From: Pedobacter sp. SYSU D00535
GTDB lineage: Bacteria > Bacteroidota > Bacteroidia > Sphingobacteriales > Sphingobacteriaceae
Assembly: GCF_017355855.1 (NCBI RefSeq)
Contig: NZ_JAFEWD010000001.1
Coordinates: forward strand, 806,001 to 870,000
Direction: 5' to 3'
DNA: 64,000 nt
Shown piece by piece: positions 1 through 8,887 of the stretch; the first letter of the stretch is position 1, and each line of letters starts with the position of its first letter. The notes beneath the pieces were generated by a model. The model was given only the letters and a program-made list of their open reading frames with translations. It ran no database searches and had not been told where the DNA came from. Position numbers and translations under genes: made by a program.

Positions 1-2
1 TT

Positions 3-3000
3 TTTAATAAGTTGCCGTTTCCGGTAAAGCTGTTTCTTATTGGACTTATTCCAACTGTCTTTCTTATTTACTTTGCTTTTGCGCTGGTGAAAGAAAAAAC
101 TGAAAGGCTGGCAGTGGTAGAAAGCGTACAAAAAACTATCCATACCAATTTGGCCATTTCTGCCCTGGGCAACGAGCTTATTCAGGAGCGACGCACAACT
201 TTCAGATATTATTTAGAAGAAGCGACGGAAGCCGAATTAGTGACACAACGAGCTAAGACCGATGCCCTGATTCAGGGTCTAAAAAAGGAATTAGGGCAAG
301 GGTTTGATTCTTTTGCCAACTATACCTTGTTAAACCAGCTTAGCATTAATCGTCCCTTATTTCTTCGAAAACAGTTGAGTGTACACCAGGTTATCAATTA
401 CTATACTAACCTGCTCGTTCGGTTTAACAACTCTACCAACGTATCCATTGAAAATATTCCCTATTTAGACCGCGTCAGCCATGAGCTAATAGGACAACGG
501 CTGATGTCGGAGCTCGTAAATCAGTTTGGAACGTTGAGAAATCAGATTTTCCTGTTTAGCTACACCAGACAAAGCAATCAGCTGGATATAGAAGCTATTC
601 AGAGAAACCATGCTTTGGTTCTCTCCTACTGGGCGGAATATCAACTGAAATCACCGGCATCCTCTACAATGGCCTTCCAGAGACTAGAGAATTCAGAGGA
701 GGCAAAATACCTTAATGGGGTGCTGGACGCAATCAGCCGCACCGGCAAGATTCCCGCCGAGGTTGACCCGAATGAATGGTGGCGCAAGTCGGGAATTGTG
801 CTTGATAAAATAGCTAATATTCAATCCAACTTGATGGGTGAAGTGCAAAGGATCACTGCTCAAGTAGCCGAGGAAGAAGAAGAGAGCCTGCATCGGTATC
901 TGTTTTTCCTTGCATTTATCCTGATAATTACCATAGTTCTTATCTTCTACACTACCAAAAACATATCAGATATCCTGCTGGGCTTAAAGGAGAATGCAGA
1001 GCGAATCGCTAGAGGAGCCACGGGCACAACTCACGAGGTTAAGACTGAGGACGCAATTGGTAGCCTTTCTAAATCAATCCGACTTATAGACGTTAACAAC
1101 TTGCACCTGGCGGAAGCAGCAGCGGCTATTGGTCAAGGCAACTTCAATGTTTCCCTAACTCCACGAAGCAACGATGACGTATTGGGCAACGCGCTTTTAA
1201 AGATGAAAGAGGATCTGATGGAGTTATCGCGGGAAAGTAATGAAAAGATTTGGATCCAGTCGGGGGTATCCTTACTAAACGAAAGCGTGATCGGAGAAAA
1301 GGCAGTAGAAACAATTGCTAAAGATGCGCTGAATGCGTTAGTCAACTTCCTTTCTGCCGAATTTGGTCTTTTCTATGTTTATCAGGAAGGCAATTTCCAA
1401 TACTCGGCAGGATATGCTGTTCCGGTAAACCACCGTGTTCCTACCATTATCGCACCTGGCGAAACTTTATTAGGACAAGCAGCTATTCACCAACAAATTA
1501 AATACTTTCAAAAAATTCCTGATGATTTTGTAAAGATTAGTTCAGGTTCGGGAGAAAGCAAACCACAACACCTGTATGTGGTACCATTACTTCTAAATCA
1601 ATCTGTTGAAGGTATTATTGAAATCGGATCCATCCAGCCATTCCCTCCTTCTACCCTCGATCTGTTGGAGGAAGTTTCCCGTACCTTGGCTATCACCTTA
1701 CATACAGCGAAGAACCGCGCCCGAGTGCAGGAACTGCTGGAAGAAACACAGGCGCAGGCGGAAGAACTGCAGGCCCAGCACTCGGAGTTGGAAAACATCA
1801 ACACCGAATTAGAGGTGCAATCAAGCAAGCTGCAGGCTTCAGAGGAAGAACTGAAAGTGCAACAGGAAGAACTATTGCAGGCAAACCAGGAGTTGGAAGA
1901 ACGCAGCAAGATGCTCGAAGAAAAAAACCAGCTTATCGTGGAAAGAAACCTCGACATCCAAAAAAAAGCGGAAGAGCTGGAACAGAGCACGCGCTACAAA
2001 TCAGAATTCCTGGCTAATATGTCTCATGAGCTTCGTACTCCTCTTAACTCAATACTTTTGCTTTCCCGGTTAATGGCAGAGAACGTGGAAGAGAATCTCA
2101 CGGACGACCAGATTGAGTATGCTAAGGTGATTCAGAGCTCCGGCAACGGACTGCTTACGCTCATTGACGAAATCTTGGACCTGTCAAAGATTGAGGCAGG
2201 TAAAATGGATCTTGAGTTTGCTGATACCTATATTAAGGATGTCACCGATGATCTTCGTGCGTTGTTCGCTCCTATCGCCAGGGAGAAAAATCTCGAATTT
2301 AAAATTAATGTAATAGCAGACGTCCCCGGGCGTATCGTCACTGATAAAATGCGGCTTGAGCAAATCCTCAAGAACCTCATCTCGAACGCGCTCAAATTTA
2401 CACCTAAGGGTTATGTAGAGCTGAGAATCAACCCGGCCCAACATCCGGACTATATACAACTCAGCGTTAAAGACACCGGAATTGGCATACCTGAAGAAAA
2501 ACAGGAACATATTTTTGAAGCCTTTCAGCAGGCTGACGGATCGACCAAAAGAAGGTTCGGCGGGACAGGCCTCGGCCTTTCCATCAGTCGCCAACTGGCC
2601 AAGTTGCTCGGTGGAGAAATCGTTTTAAAAAGCAAAGCAGGGGAAGGAAGTGAATTTATAGTGACAATTCCGGTTGCTCCCCTGGCCAAACCTTCCCAGG
2701 AATCTGTCACCACCCAAACGAACTGGCAGCAGGAGGTTGTTGAATACCCGGCTACTCCAGCGCCCGCACTACCGATAAGACATATAGTACCTACGGTTCC
2801 TCAACAAGTTCCTGATGACCGCGATCAAATTACGGAAACAGATAAAAGTATCCTCATCATTGAGGATGACACGAACTTCGTAAAAGCGCTGATGGAGTTT
2901 ACGCGCAAAAGTGGCTACAAGTGTTTGGTAGCTGTTAGAGGCGACGATGGGATAGAACTGGCGAAAACATTTAAGCCAAGGGCGATTCTTCTCGATATTC

Positions 3001-4025
3001 AACTACCTGTTAAAGACGGATGGGAAGTGATGGAAGAGCTCAAATCGAACACCGCTACCAGGCATATTCCTGTCCATATGATGTCATCACTGGAAATGAA
3101 GAAAGAAAGCTTGATTAAAGGGGCAGTTGACTTCATCAATAAGCCAATAGCGATTGAGCAAATGCAGGAAATGTTCAGGAAGTTGGAGGACGCCCTGAAC
3201 AGACATCCAAAAAAGGTACTGATTGTTGAGGAAAATCCTAAACACGCTCAGGCGCTTTCCTACTTCCTCAGCTCTTTCAACGTCATTTCAGAGATCAAAG
3301 GATCGGTAGATGAAGGCGTCGAAACGCTGATGAAAAAGGAGGTAGACTGTGTGATTTTGGATATGGGTATTCCAGATCATGCAGCTTACGAAACCCTTGA
3401 GGCTGTGAAGAAGAACAAAGGATTGGAAAACCTTCCGATCATCATCTTCACAGGGAAAAACCTTTCAAAAGCTGAAGAAGGCCGCCTAAAGCAATATGCC
3501 GATAGCATTGTAATGAAAACCGCTCACTCCTATCAGCGAATCCTCGACGAGGTGGCGTTGTTCTTACACCTTGTTGAGGAAAAGTCAGGGCCAGATACCC
3601 CAAATAGAGTAAAAAAGAACTTGCTGGCTTTGAGCGAAGTTTTGAAAAACAAAACGGTACTGGTAGCGGATGACGATGTTAGAAATATCTTTTCCCTCAC
3701 CAAAGCACTCGAGCAACATAAAATGAATGTTCTGTCTGCTACTGACGGGAAGGAGGCGCTGCGAATTTTGGACGAACATCCGGAGGTCGACATTGTATTA
3801 ATGGACATGATGATGCCGGAAATGGACGGCTACGAGACAACTTCAAAAATCAGACAGAATCCTAAATACAAAAATCTTCCGGTCCTTGCTGTTACTGCAA
3901 AGGCAATGATTGGAGACAGAGAAAAATGTATTAGGGCGGGAGCTTCAGACTACATTTCGAAACCGGTGGACGTAGATCAACTGATTTCATTACTAAGGGT
4001 TTGGTTGTACGATAAACATTTCTAG
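3..4025 (+). CDS. Hybrid sensor histidine kinase with three receiver domains (5' end cut by window)
   Basis: Membrane sensor kinase that autophosphorylates on His and passes phosphate through attached receivers. Counting from the TTG at base 12, the visible order is a membrane segment (about 5-25), an extracytoplasmic region with some likeness to NIT sensor domains (30-290), a second membrane segment (295-316), HAMP-like linker, GAF (about 425-575), long coiled coil (575-670), HisKA with the motif NMSHELRTPLN, HATPase_c with FGGTGLGLS, then three REC domains (about 960-1075, 1085-1200, 1215-1335). The middle REC has E-E instead of the usual acidic D-D and KT instead of KP, so it may be atypical. 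The frame stays open to the window edge, so the true start probably lies upstream and the TTG is not trusted. The response regulator, CheR and CheB genes follow within a few bases. Confidence 0.93.
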   Translation, partial: FNKLPFPVKLFLIGLIPTVFLIYFAFALVKEKTERLAVVESVQKTIHTNLAISALGNELIQERRTTFRYYLEEATEAELVTQRAKTDALIQGLKKELGQGFDSFANYTLLNQLSINRPLFLRKQLSVHQVINYYTNLLVRFNNSTNVSIENIPYLDRVSHELIGQRLMSELVNQFGTLRNQIFLFSYTRQSNQLDIEAIQRNHALVLSYWAEYQLKSPASSTMAFQRLENSEEAKYLNGVLDAISRTGKIPAEVDPNEWWRKSGIVLDKIANIQSNLMGEVQRITAQVAEEEEESLHRYLFFLAFILIITIVLIFYTTKNISDILLGLKENAERIARGATGTTHEVKTEDAIGSLSKSIRLIDVNNLHLAEAAAAIGQGNFNVSLTPRSNDDVLGNALLKMKEDLMELSRESNEKIWIQSGVSLLNESVIGEKAVETIAKDALNALVNFLSAEFGLFYVYQEGNFQYSAGYAVPVNHRVPTIIAPGETLLGQAAIHQQIKYFQKIPDDFVKISSGSGESKPQHLYVVPLLLNQSVEGIIEIGSIQPFPPSTLDLLEEVSRTLAITLHTAKNRARVQELLEETQAQAEELQAQHSELENINTELEVQSSKLQASEEELKVQQEELLQANQELEERSKMLEEKNQLIVERNLDIQKKAEELEQSTRYKSEFLANMSHELRTPLNSILLLSRLMAENVEENLTDDQIEYAKVIQSSGNGLLTLIDEILDLSKIEAGKMDLEFADTYIKDVTDDLRALFAPIAREKNLEFKINVIADVPGRIVTDKMRLEQILKNLISNALKFTPKGYVELRINPAQHPDYIQLSVKDTGIGIPEEKQEHIFEAFQQADGSTKRRFGGTGLGLSISRQLAKLLGGEIVLKSKAGEGSEFIVTIPVAPLAKPSQESVTTQTNWQQEVVEYPATPAPALPIRHIVPTVPQQVPDDRDQITETDKSILIIEDDTNFVKALMEFTRKSGYKCLVAVRGDDGIELAKTFKPRAILLDIQLPVKDGWEVMEELKSNTATRHIPVHMMSSLEMKKESLIKGAVDFINKPIAIEQMQEMFRKLEDALNRHPKKVLIVEENPKHAQALSYFLSSFNVISEIKGSVDEGVETLMKKEVDCVILDMGIPDHAAYETLEAVKKNKGLENLPIIIFTGKNLSKAEEGRLKQYADSIVMKTAHSYQRILDEVALFLHLVEEKSGPDTPNRVKKNLLALSEVLKNKTVLVADDDVRNIFSLTKALEQHKMNVLSATDGKEALRILDEHPEVDIVLMDMMMPEMDGYETTSKIRQNPKYKNLPVLAVTAKAMIGDREKCIRAGASDYISKPVDVDQLISLLRVWLYDKHF

Positions 4026-4030
4026 CAAAA

Positions 4031-4399
4031 ATGAAGCAAGTATTGATCATAGACGATGATCCGCGTAACATATTTGCGCTGAAAGCAGTATTGAAGTCGA
4101 AAGGCTACACCTGCGTTAGTGCCGGCTCTGCTCCGGCGGGGCTATCGATATTAGCGGCAGAATCAGATAAGATTGGCATTATTCTTATGGATATGATGAT
4201 GCCCGAAATGGATGGTTACGAAGCGCTGTCTCATATCAGGAATAACGGCAGTACCAGGGACGTCCCTGTTATAGCTGTTACAGCGCAGGCCATGGTGGGA
4301 GACAAAGAAAAATGTCTAAATGCCGGCGCTACTGATTATATGTCAAAGCCGATAAACCTGGATACTTTATTAGTAGTATTGGAAAAATATTTAAAATAA
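4031..4399 (+). CDS. Single-domain response regulator (CheY-like receiver)
   Basis: Stand-alone REC domain of 122 residues with the full active site: acidic pair in IIDDDPRN, phospho-acceptor Asp in ILMDMMMPEMDGYEA, conserved Thr/Ala in AVTAQA and Lys-Pro in MSKPINL. It has no output domain, so it must act by protein contact or as a phosphate shuttle. It begins 5 bases after the stop of the hybrid kinase and resembles that kinase's last REC domain, which suggests it arose by duplication and is its partner. The CheR gene follows after 3 bases, so all four genes are probably one transcript. The role is inferred from context. Confidence 0.93.
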   Translation: MKQVLIIDDDPRNIFALKAVLKSKGYTCVSAGSAPAGLSILAAESDKIGIILMDMMMPEMDGYEALSHIRNNGSTRDVPVIAVTAQAMVGDKEKCLNAGATDYMSKPINLDTLLVVLEKYLK

Positions 4400-4402
4400 A
4401 AA

Positions 4403-5227
4403 GTGGAATACACAGTTGTTCAAGACGAGGAAATTGATATCCTGTTACTAGATCTGTTGGAAAGGCATGGGTATGATTTTACTGATTATTCCAAGGCATC
4501 TTTAAAAAGGCGAATAAATCGGCTTTTTTCGCTTGATCGGTTTCCAAGCTTTGCGGAATTCAGATTCAGATTAAAAAACGACCCTACTTATATCCGGCGG
4601 TTCATTGAACAAATCACCGTTCCGGTTACGGAAATGTTTCGAGATCCCAACTTTTATAGGGCGTTACGAGAGGAAGTGCTGCCAACTCTGGGCACGTATC
4701 CCTTCATTCGCATTTGGCATGCCGGCTGTTCTACTGGAGAAGAGGTTTATTCGATGGCAATTCTCCTGAAGGAAGCAAACCTTTTTCATAAATCGCTGCT
4801 TTACGCTACCGACATCAATCCGGAAGTTTTGGAAAAAGCAAGAAAAGGTATATTCCCGCTGAGCCAAATGAAGCAATATTCTGAAAACTACATCCTTTCA
4901 GGGGGAAAAAACGATTTTTCATCTTATTACTCAGCGATTTATGACCATGCGAAGTTTGATGCCTCCCTTAATAGTAAGATGATTTTCTCCACGCACAACC
5001 TTGTATCAGACCGGTCTTTTAATGAGTTTCAGCTAATTCTCTGCCGAAATGTTCTTATTTATTTCGACCGGGACTTGCAGAGCCGTGTCTTCAAACTTTT
5101 TGACGATAGTCTCGATCATTTGGGCTTTTTAGCTCTTGGCTCCAAAGAAACTATCCGCTTTTCGGGCATAGCTTCTAAATACAAACAAGTTGGAGGAAAA
5201 GAAAAGATATGGCGGAAAACGGTGTAG
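4403..5227 (+). CDS. CheR-type protein-glutamate O-methyltransferase
   Basis: SAM-dependent methyltransferase of the CheR family, 274 residues, read from a GTG start 3 bases after the response regulator stop. An N-terminal helical CheR_N region (about 10-70) is followed by the catalytic domain. The SAM-binding segment reads WHAGCSTGEEVYS, the acidic turn is YATDINPEVLEKA, and the late motif is LCRNVLIYFD. In chemotaxis, CheR methylates receptor glutamates. No methyl-accepting chemoreceptor, CheA or CheW is present here, so the substrate is more likely the neighbouring hybrid kinase or an unlinked protein. The 3' end overlaps the CheB gene by 19 bases, implying translational coupling. Confidence 0.93.
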   Translation: MEYTVVQDEEIDILLLDLLERHGYDFTDYSKASLKRRINRLFSLDRFPSFAEFRFRLKNDPTYIRRFIEQITVPVTEMFRDPNFYRALREEVLPTLGTYPFIRIWHAGCSTGEEVYSMAILLKEANLFHKSLLYATDINPEVLEKARKGIFPLSQMKQYSENYILSGGKNDFSSYYSAIYDHAKFDASLNSKMIFSTHNLVSDRSFNEFQLILCRNVLIYFDRDLQSRVFKLFDDSLDHLGFLALGSKETIRFSGIASKYKQVGGKEKIWRKTV

Positions 5228-5820
5228 GATCTGGCATTGAGGCAGTAGTTATCGGCGGATCAGCCGGTAGCTTGAATGTAATATTGAATACCTTGCCCCT
5301 ATTAACAAGGCAACTAAAACTCAGCATCATTATTGTTCTGCATAGAAAAAGCTCGTACGACTCTTCCCTCGCTAACTTACTGGGAGGCAAAACAACACTT
5401 CCTGTTAAAGAAGCTGACGAAAAAGAACCAATCTTACCAGGGAAGATTTACCTCGCCCCTGCGGATTACCACTTGTTAATCGAGAAAGACAAAACCTTTT
5501 CCCTGGACTATTCGGAAAAAATCCACTACTCACGTCCGAGCCTTGATGCCACATTTCAAACAGCTGCTGAGGTATATAGAAGCGGCCTTGCCGGATTACT
5601 CCTTTCAGGAGCAAACTCTGACGGGGCTGAAGGTTTAAGATCGGTAAAAGCGAATGGAGGTTTAACAGCGATACAAGATCCGGAAGATGCGGAGGTTTCT
5701 TATATGCCAGATCAAGCTTTATCAAAAATGAAACCCGACTATCTTTTAAGTGCAAAAGAAATAGCCGGGTTTTTAAACGACTTATCCCAGGCCCGATCTA
5801 CTCGGAATAAAGGCTCTTAA
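5209..5820 (+). CDS. CheB-type methylesterase catalytic domain (no receiver)
   Basis: Stand-alone CheB C-terminal catalytic domain of 203 residues that would remove methyl esters (or deamidate Gln) on the CheR substrate. The Ser-His-Asp set is visible: Ser in IGGSAGS, His in IVLHRKSS and Asp in SGANSDGAEG. The N-terminal receiver domain of canonical CheB is absent, so control presumably comes from the adjacent response regulator or from expression. It overlaps the CheR gene by 19 bases. Its last 23 bases overlap the convergent lysA gene tail to tail, and there is no room for a separate terminator between them. Confidence 0.92.
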   Translation: MAENGVGSGIEAVVIGGSAGSLNVILNTLPLLTRQLKLSIIIVLHRKSSYDSSLANLLGGKTTLPVKEADEKEPILPGKIYLAPADYHLLIEKDKTFSLDYSEKIHYSRPSLDATFQTAAEVYRSGLAGLLLSGANSDGAEGLRSVKANGGLTAIQDPEDAEVSYMPDQALSKMKPDYLLSAKEIAGFLNDLSQARSTRNKGS

Positions 5821-6955
5821 TTTCTGCCCGAAGGTTATATTTTGAAGCCATCACTTCTCCATATGCACCGGCTGTTCTTATCGCAATAAGATCTCCACGT
5901 TTTGATTCAGGCAGCTCTACCTCCTTACCAAAACAATCCGTCGACTCACAAATTGGTCCTACAATGTCATATTTTACTGTATTCCCTTCCTGAGCTTGGC
6001 CCAGGGAAAGGCTTTCTATCTGGTGATAGGCCTGATATAAAGCTGGCCGCATCAATTCCGTCATCCCGGCGTCCAGTACCAAAAAGTGTTTTTTGATCCC
6101 ATTCTTTACATAGAGGACCTTGCTGATCAAGCTTCCACTATGCGCTACTAACGCTCGCCCCAGCTCAAAATGAACTTCTTGTCCATGTTTACGCTCTAAA
6201 AACTGGTCGAAAATCCGGAAGTATTCCTCAAAGTCTGCTATCGGCTTTTCATCTGGATTGTGATAGTCTACTCCTAAACCTCCTCCCACATTCAATACTT
6301 TCAGGTTAAACCCGCGCTCCTCAAACCAGGAGTGGATTTCATTCACTTTCACACAAAGACTCTTGAACACGGTAAGATTGGTAATTTGAGACCCAATATG
6401 AAAATGAATACCTACAAGTGCTACATGGGGTAATTTCTTTAGAGCATCAACACAATCATGCAGTTCCCAATGGTTAATACCAAACTTATTCTCTTCCAGA
6501 CCTGTAGTGATGTTATGGTGAGTATGAGCATCTACATTAGGATTAATTCTTAAAGCTACCTGAGCAATCTTTCCCTGTGCTTCAGCAAGTCCGTTAATAA
6601 CACCCAGCTCCTGAACAGATTCAACGTTAAAACAAAAAATATCATTTTGAAGGGCTTCTGTGATCTCCCTGTCCGACTTCCCGACTCCTGCAAATACAAC
6701 CTTTCGTGGGTCAAAACCTATTTCAATAGCCTTTTTAACCTCGTTACCGCTCACGCAATCAGCCCCGAATCCTACTTTCTGAATCCGCTCCAAAACCTTT
6801 TGGTTAAAATTCGCCTTCATGGCGTAATGCACATGGAAATTGTATTTATCCGCCGCATTTTTACAGACGTCAAGCGTTTGCTGCAGCAGCTGCAGGTCAT
6901 AGAAATAAAAGGGCGTTTCCTCAGCCTGGAAACGGTTTATTTGTTCTTTAAGCAT
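5798..6955 (-). CDS. lysA: Diaminopimelate decarboxylase
   Basis: PLP-dependent enzyme that decarboxylates meso-diaminopimelate to L-lysine, the last step of lysine synthesis. The 385 residues fit the family. The N-terminal barrel carries the PLP lysine in HYAMKANFNQKVL, then HFHIGSQI and the glycine-rich phosphate-binding loop NVGGGLGVDY. The C-terminal part has GPICESTDCF and GAYGEVMASKYN, which supply substrate-binding and subunit-shared residues. The usual EPGR motif reads ELGR. It lies 63 bases downstream of lysC on the same strand, with a terminator-like hairpin between them, so it may be transcribed partly from readthrough. Confidence 0.95.
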   Translation of the reverse strand: MLKEQINRFQAEETPFYFYDLQLLQQTLDVCKNAADKYNFHVHYAMKANFNQKVLERIQKVGFGADCVSGNEVKKAIEIGFDPRKVVFAGVGKSDREITEALQNDIFCFNVESVQELGVINGLAEAQGKIAQVALRINPNVDAHTHHNITTGLEENKFGINHWELHDCVDALKKLPHVALVGIHFHIGSQITNLTVFKSLCVKVNEIHSWFEERGFNLKVLNVGGGLGVDYHNPDEKPIADFEEYFRIFDQFLERKHGQEVHFELGRALVAHSGSLISKVLYVKNGIKKHFLVLDAGMTELMRPALYQAYHQIESLSLGQAQEGNTVKYDIVGPICESTDCFGKEVELPESKRGDLIAIRTAGAYGEVMASKYNLRAEIKSLYSE

Positions 6956-6973
6956 TACTCATTTAAATAAAAA

Positions 6974-6991
6974 TCCTCCCAAAGGGGAGGA
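6974..6991 (-). terminator. Hairpin with T-rich tail between lysC and lysA
   Basis: A 7-bp perfect stem (TCCTCCC / GGGAGGA) with a short loop. On the minus strand the sequence after the stem is T-rich (ATTTTTATTT), the form of an intrinsic terminator downstream of lysC and just before the lysA start. On the plus strand the tail is A-rich. It may separate the two lysine genes or reduce lysA transcription. Confidence 0.55.
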
Positions 6992-7018
6992 AAATGTACA
7001 ATCATACAACGTCGCCGG

Positions 7019-8329
7019 TTAAAACAGGCGGTTGTGCAGGCTTCTTAATGCCTCTGTTTTATCCGCTGTATTAACGAGCAGAGAGATATTGTAATTGCTT
7101 CCCCCGTATGAGATCATGCGGATTGAAATATGTTTCAATGCTTCAAAAACGCGGGAGGCAAAGCCATGAGTTCCGTAGGCAAAGTCACCAACCACACAAA
7201 CGATAGTTTGATCATGATCTACCTCTACCGATCCGAAGTCCTGCAACTCCTTTAAGATCTCATCGAGGTATTTCGTATCGTCAATTGTTACTGAAACAGC
7301 CACCTCCGACGTGGTGATCATATCTATTGGTGTTTTGTATCGTTCAAACACTTCAAACACTCTCCTTAGGAAACCGTAGGCAAGCAGCATTCTGCTCGAC
7401 TGGATTTTGATAGCCGTGATACCATCCTTCGCAGCAATGGATTTGATCCTTCCTTTTTCACTTTCGTGAGTAATTAAGGTTCCAGCAGCAGTCGGCTCCA
7501 TGGTATTCAACAAGCGAACTGGAATTTTATACTTCTGAGCTGGGAAAACACTTTGAGGATGAAGAATCTTCGCTCCAAAATACGCTAACTCTGCTGCCTC
7601 GTCAAAAGAAAGTTGGGCAATTGGACTTGTTCCTTTTACAATCCGGGGATCGTTATTATGCATTCCGTCAATATCGGTCCAGATCTGTACCTCATCTGCC
7701 CGAATTGCAGCACCAATCAGAGAAGCAGTGTAGTCGCTACCGCCACGGCGAAGGTTATCGATCTCGCCAAAAGAATTTCGGCAAATGTAGCCCTGCGTAA
7801 TGAATAAGGTGTTATCCGCTTTCTGATCTAACAACGGCTGCAGGTGCGACCCAATGTACTCAACCATTGGCTCATTGTCCTCATCAATCTTCATGAAGTC
7901 AAGTGCAGGCAATAAAGCAGAACGTACACCGATCTCGCTCAGGTAAAAATGATATAACGTGGTAGAAAGAAGCTCTCCCTGTGCCAGCACAACTTTCTCC
8001 TCTACAGGGGTGAAAAGCTCGGTACCCATTGAACCTATCAGGGTGAAATGATAAGAAATTAGTTCGCTCCCCTTAAGGCGTCCTTCTTCAGTTGAAAACA
8101 GCTCCTGAACGAAGGTTTTATACTTGTCATGCAGAGCATCAGTCAGCTGCTTGGCCTTTCGCTTATCGCCGTCTAAATAAGCCTGTGAGATTTCAACCAA
8201 GCTGTTAGTAGTACCGGCAACCGCCGATAACACCACAATTTGTTTTTCTTCAGGACGGATGATGTCTAATAATTTCTTCATCCGCTCCGGGCTACCTACT
8301 GATGTTCCTCCAAATTTTAAAATCTTCAT
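7019..8329 (-). CDS. lysC: Aspartate kinase
   Basis: Phosphorylates L-aspartate with ATP, the first step toward lysine, threonine, methionine and diaminopimelate. The start is taken at the ATG giving MKILKFGGTSVGSPERM, because that Lys-Phe-Gly-Gly nucleotide motif normally sits at the N terminus. A longer reading of 14 more residues from base 8371 is not supported. The kinase domain covers about 1-290 with RRGGSDYTASLIG and ILHPQSV. Two ACT regulatory domains follow, beginning near SIAAKDGITAIKI, which is the usual arrangement for feedback control by amino acids. At 436 residues it is a monofunctional aspartokinase without a homoserine dehydrogenase fusion. lysA lies downstream. Confidence 0.93.
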   Translation of the reverse strand: MKILKFGGTSVGSPERMKKLLDIIRPEEKQIVVLSAVAGTTNSLVEISQAYLDGDKRKAKQLTDALHDKYKTFVQELFSTEEGRLKGSELISYHFTLIGSMGTELFTPVEEKVVLAQGELLSTTLYHFYLSEIGVRSALLPALDFMKIDEDNEPMVEYIGSHLQPLLDQKADNTLFITQGYICRNSFGEIDNLRRGGSDYTASLIGAAIRADEVQIWTDIDGMHNNDPRIVKGTSPIAQLSFDEAAELAYFGAKILHPQSVFPAQKYKIPVRLLNTMEPTAAGTLITHESEKGRIKSIAAKDGITAIKIQSSRMLLAYGFLRRVFEVFERYKTPIDMITTSEVAVSVTIDDTKYLDEILKELQDFGSVEVDHDQTIVCVVGDFAYGTHGFASRVFEALKHISIRMISYGGSNYNISLLVNTADKTEALRSLHNRLF

Positions 8330-8616
8330 TCGAATAAGTTTATTTTTTCTGTAGCATAACTTTTTGGTCACATAACGAGACCCTCTGCCTTATCAGCTTA
8401 AGTTATATTAATACGGCGTTGATTGTTGTTTTTCAGGACGTCGCCTTGATTTTATTTGGGGGCTAAAAATAGTCAAAAGCTTTAGATTTTTATACTATAG
8501 AAAAATTAATTTGGGGGCAATTAAAGGGACTCAAAACAAAGCCTCGAGCCAGAATTTTATTTTTTTAAAAACAATTTTGTCTCTTTCTGATTATACTCTA
8601 AAATCCCCCTGGCATT

Positions 8617-8814
8617 ATGAACAACACAAAACTGATCGACAAATTCGACAAAGAGCTTATCAGCATGTTTGCAGAAGACGAAGTTAACTATTGGGCAACC
8701 AAATGGGGAGTAACTAAAGAAACTTTAAAAAGTGCTGTGAGGTTCTCAGGAAACAATTCTGTTTCAAGCGTTTATAATTACCTCATCGACAAAAACAAGC
8801 TCAGACTAACCTAA
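8617..8814 (+). CDS. DUF3606 small protein
   Basis: A 65-residue soluble protein matching the DUF3606 pattern: a charged start, EVNYWATKWGVTKETLKSAV, then a Gly/Ser-rich turn and SSVYNYLIDK at the end. The fold looks like a small helical bundle. The function of the family is not known. It is transcribed away from lysC and has its own strong terminator, so it is a single-gene unit. Confidence 0.85.
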   Translation: MNNTKLIDKFDKELISMFAEDEVNYWATKWGVTKETLKSAVRFSGNNSVSSVYNYLIDKNKLRLT

Positions 8815-8840
8815 AGGAGTAAAAACATTGATTTTTGCGT

Positions 8841-8868
8841 GGCCTTGTCTAAAAGACGGGCCTTTTTT
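8841..8868 (+). terminator. Intrinsic terminator after the DUF3606 gene
   Basis: A G/C-rich hairpin (GGCC..GTCT / AGAC..GGCC with one bulged base) followed by TTTTTT on the plus strand, 26 bases after the DUF3606 stop. Confidence 0.8.
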
Positions 8869-8887
8869 GTTCGCATTTAGCCCACCG

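Noticed and set aside
8330-8371. Longer aspartokinase start adding 14 residues (MTKKLCYRKNKLIR)
   Set aside because: The KFGGTS motif normally starts the protein; the added part is unlike family members.
8372-8616. Lysine riboswitch upstream of lysC
   Set aside because: I looked for conserved blocks on the minus strand and could not match them; no support.
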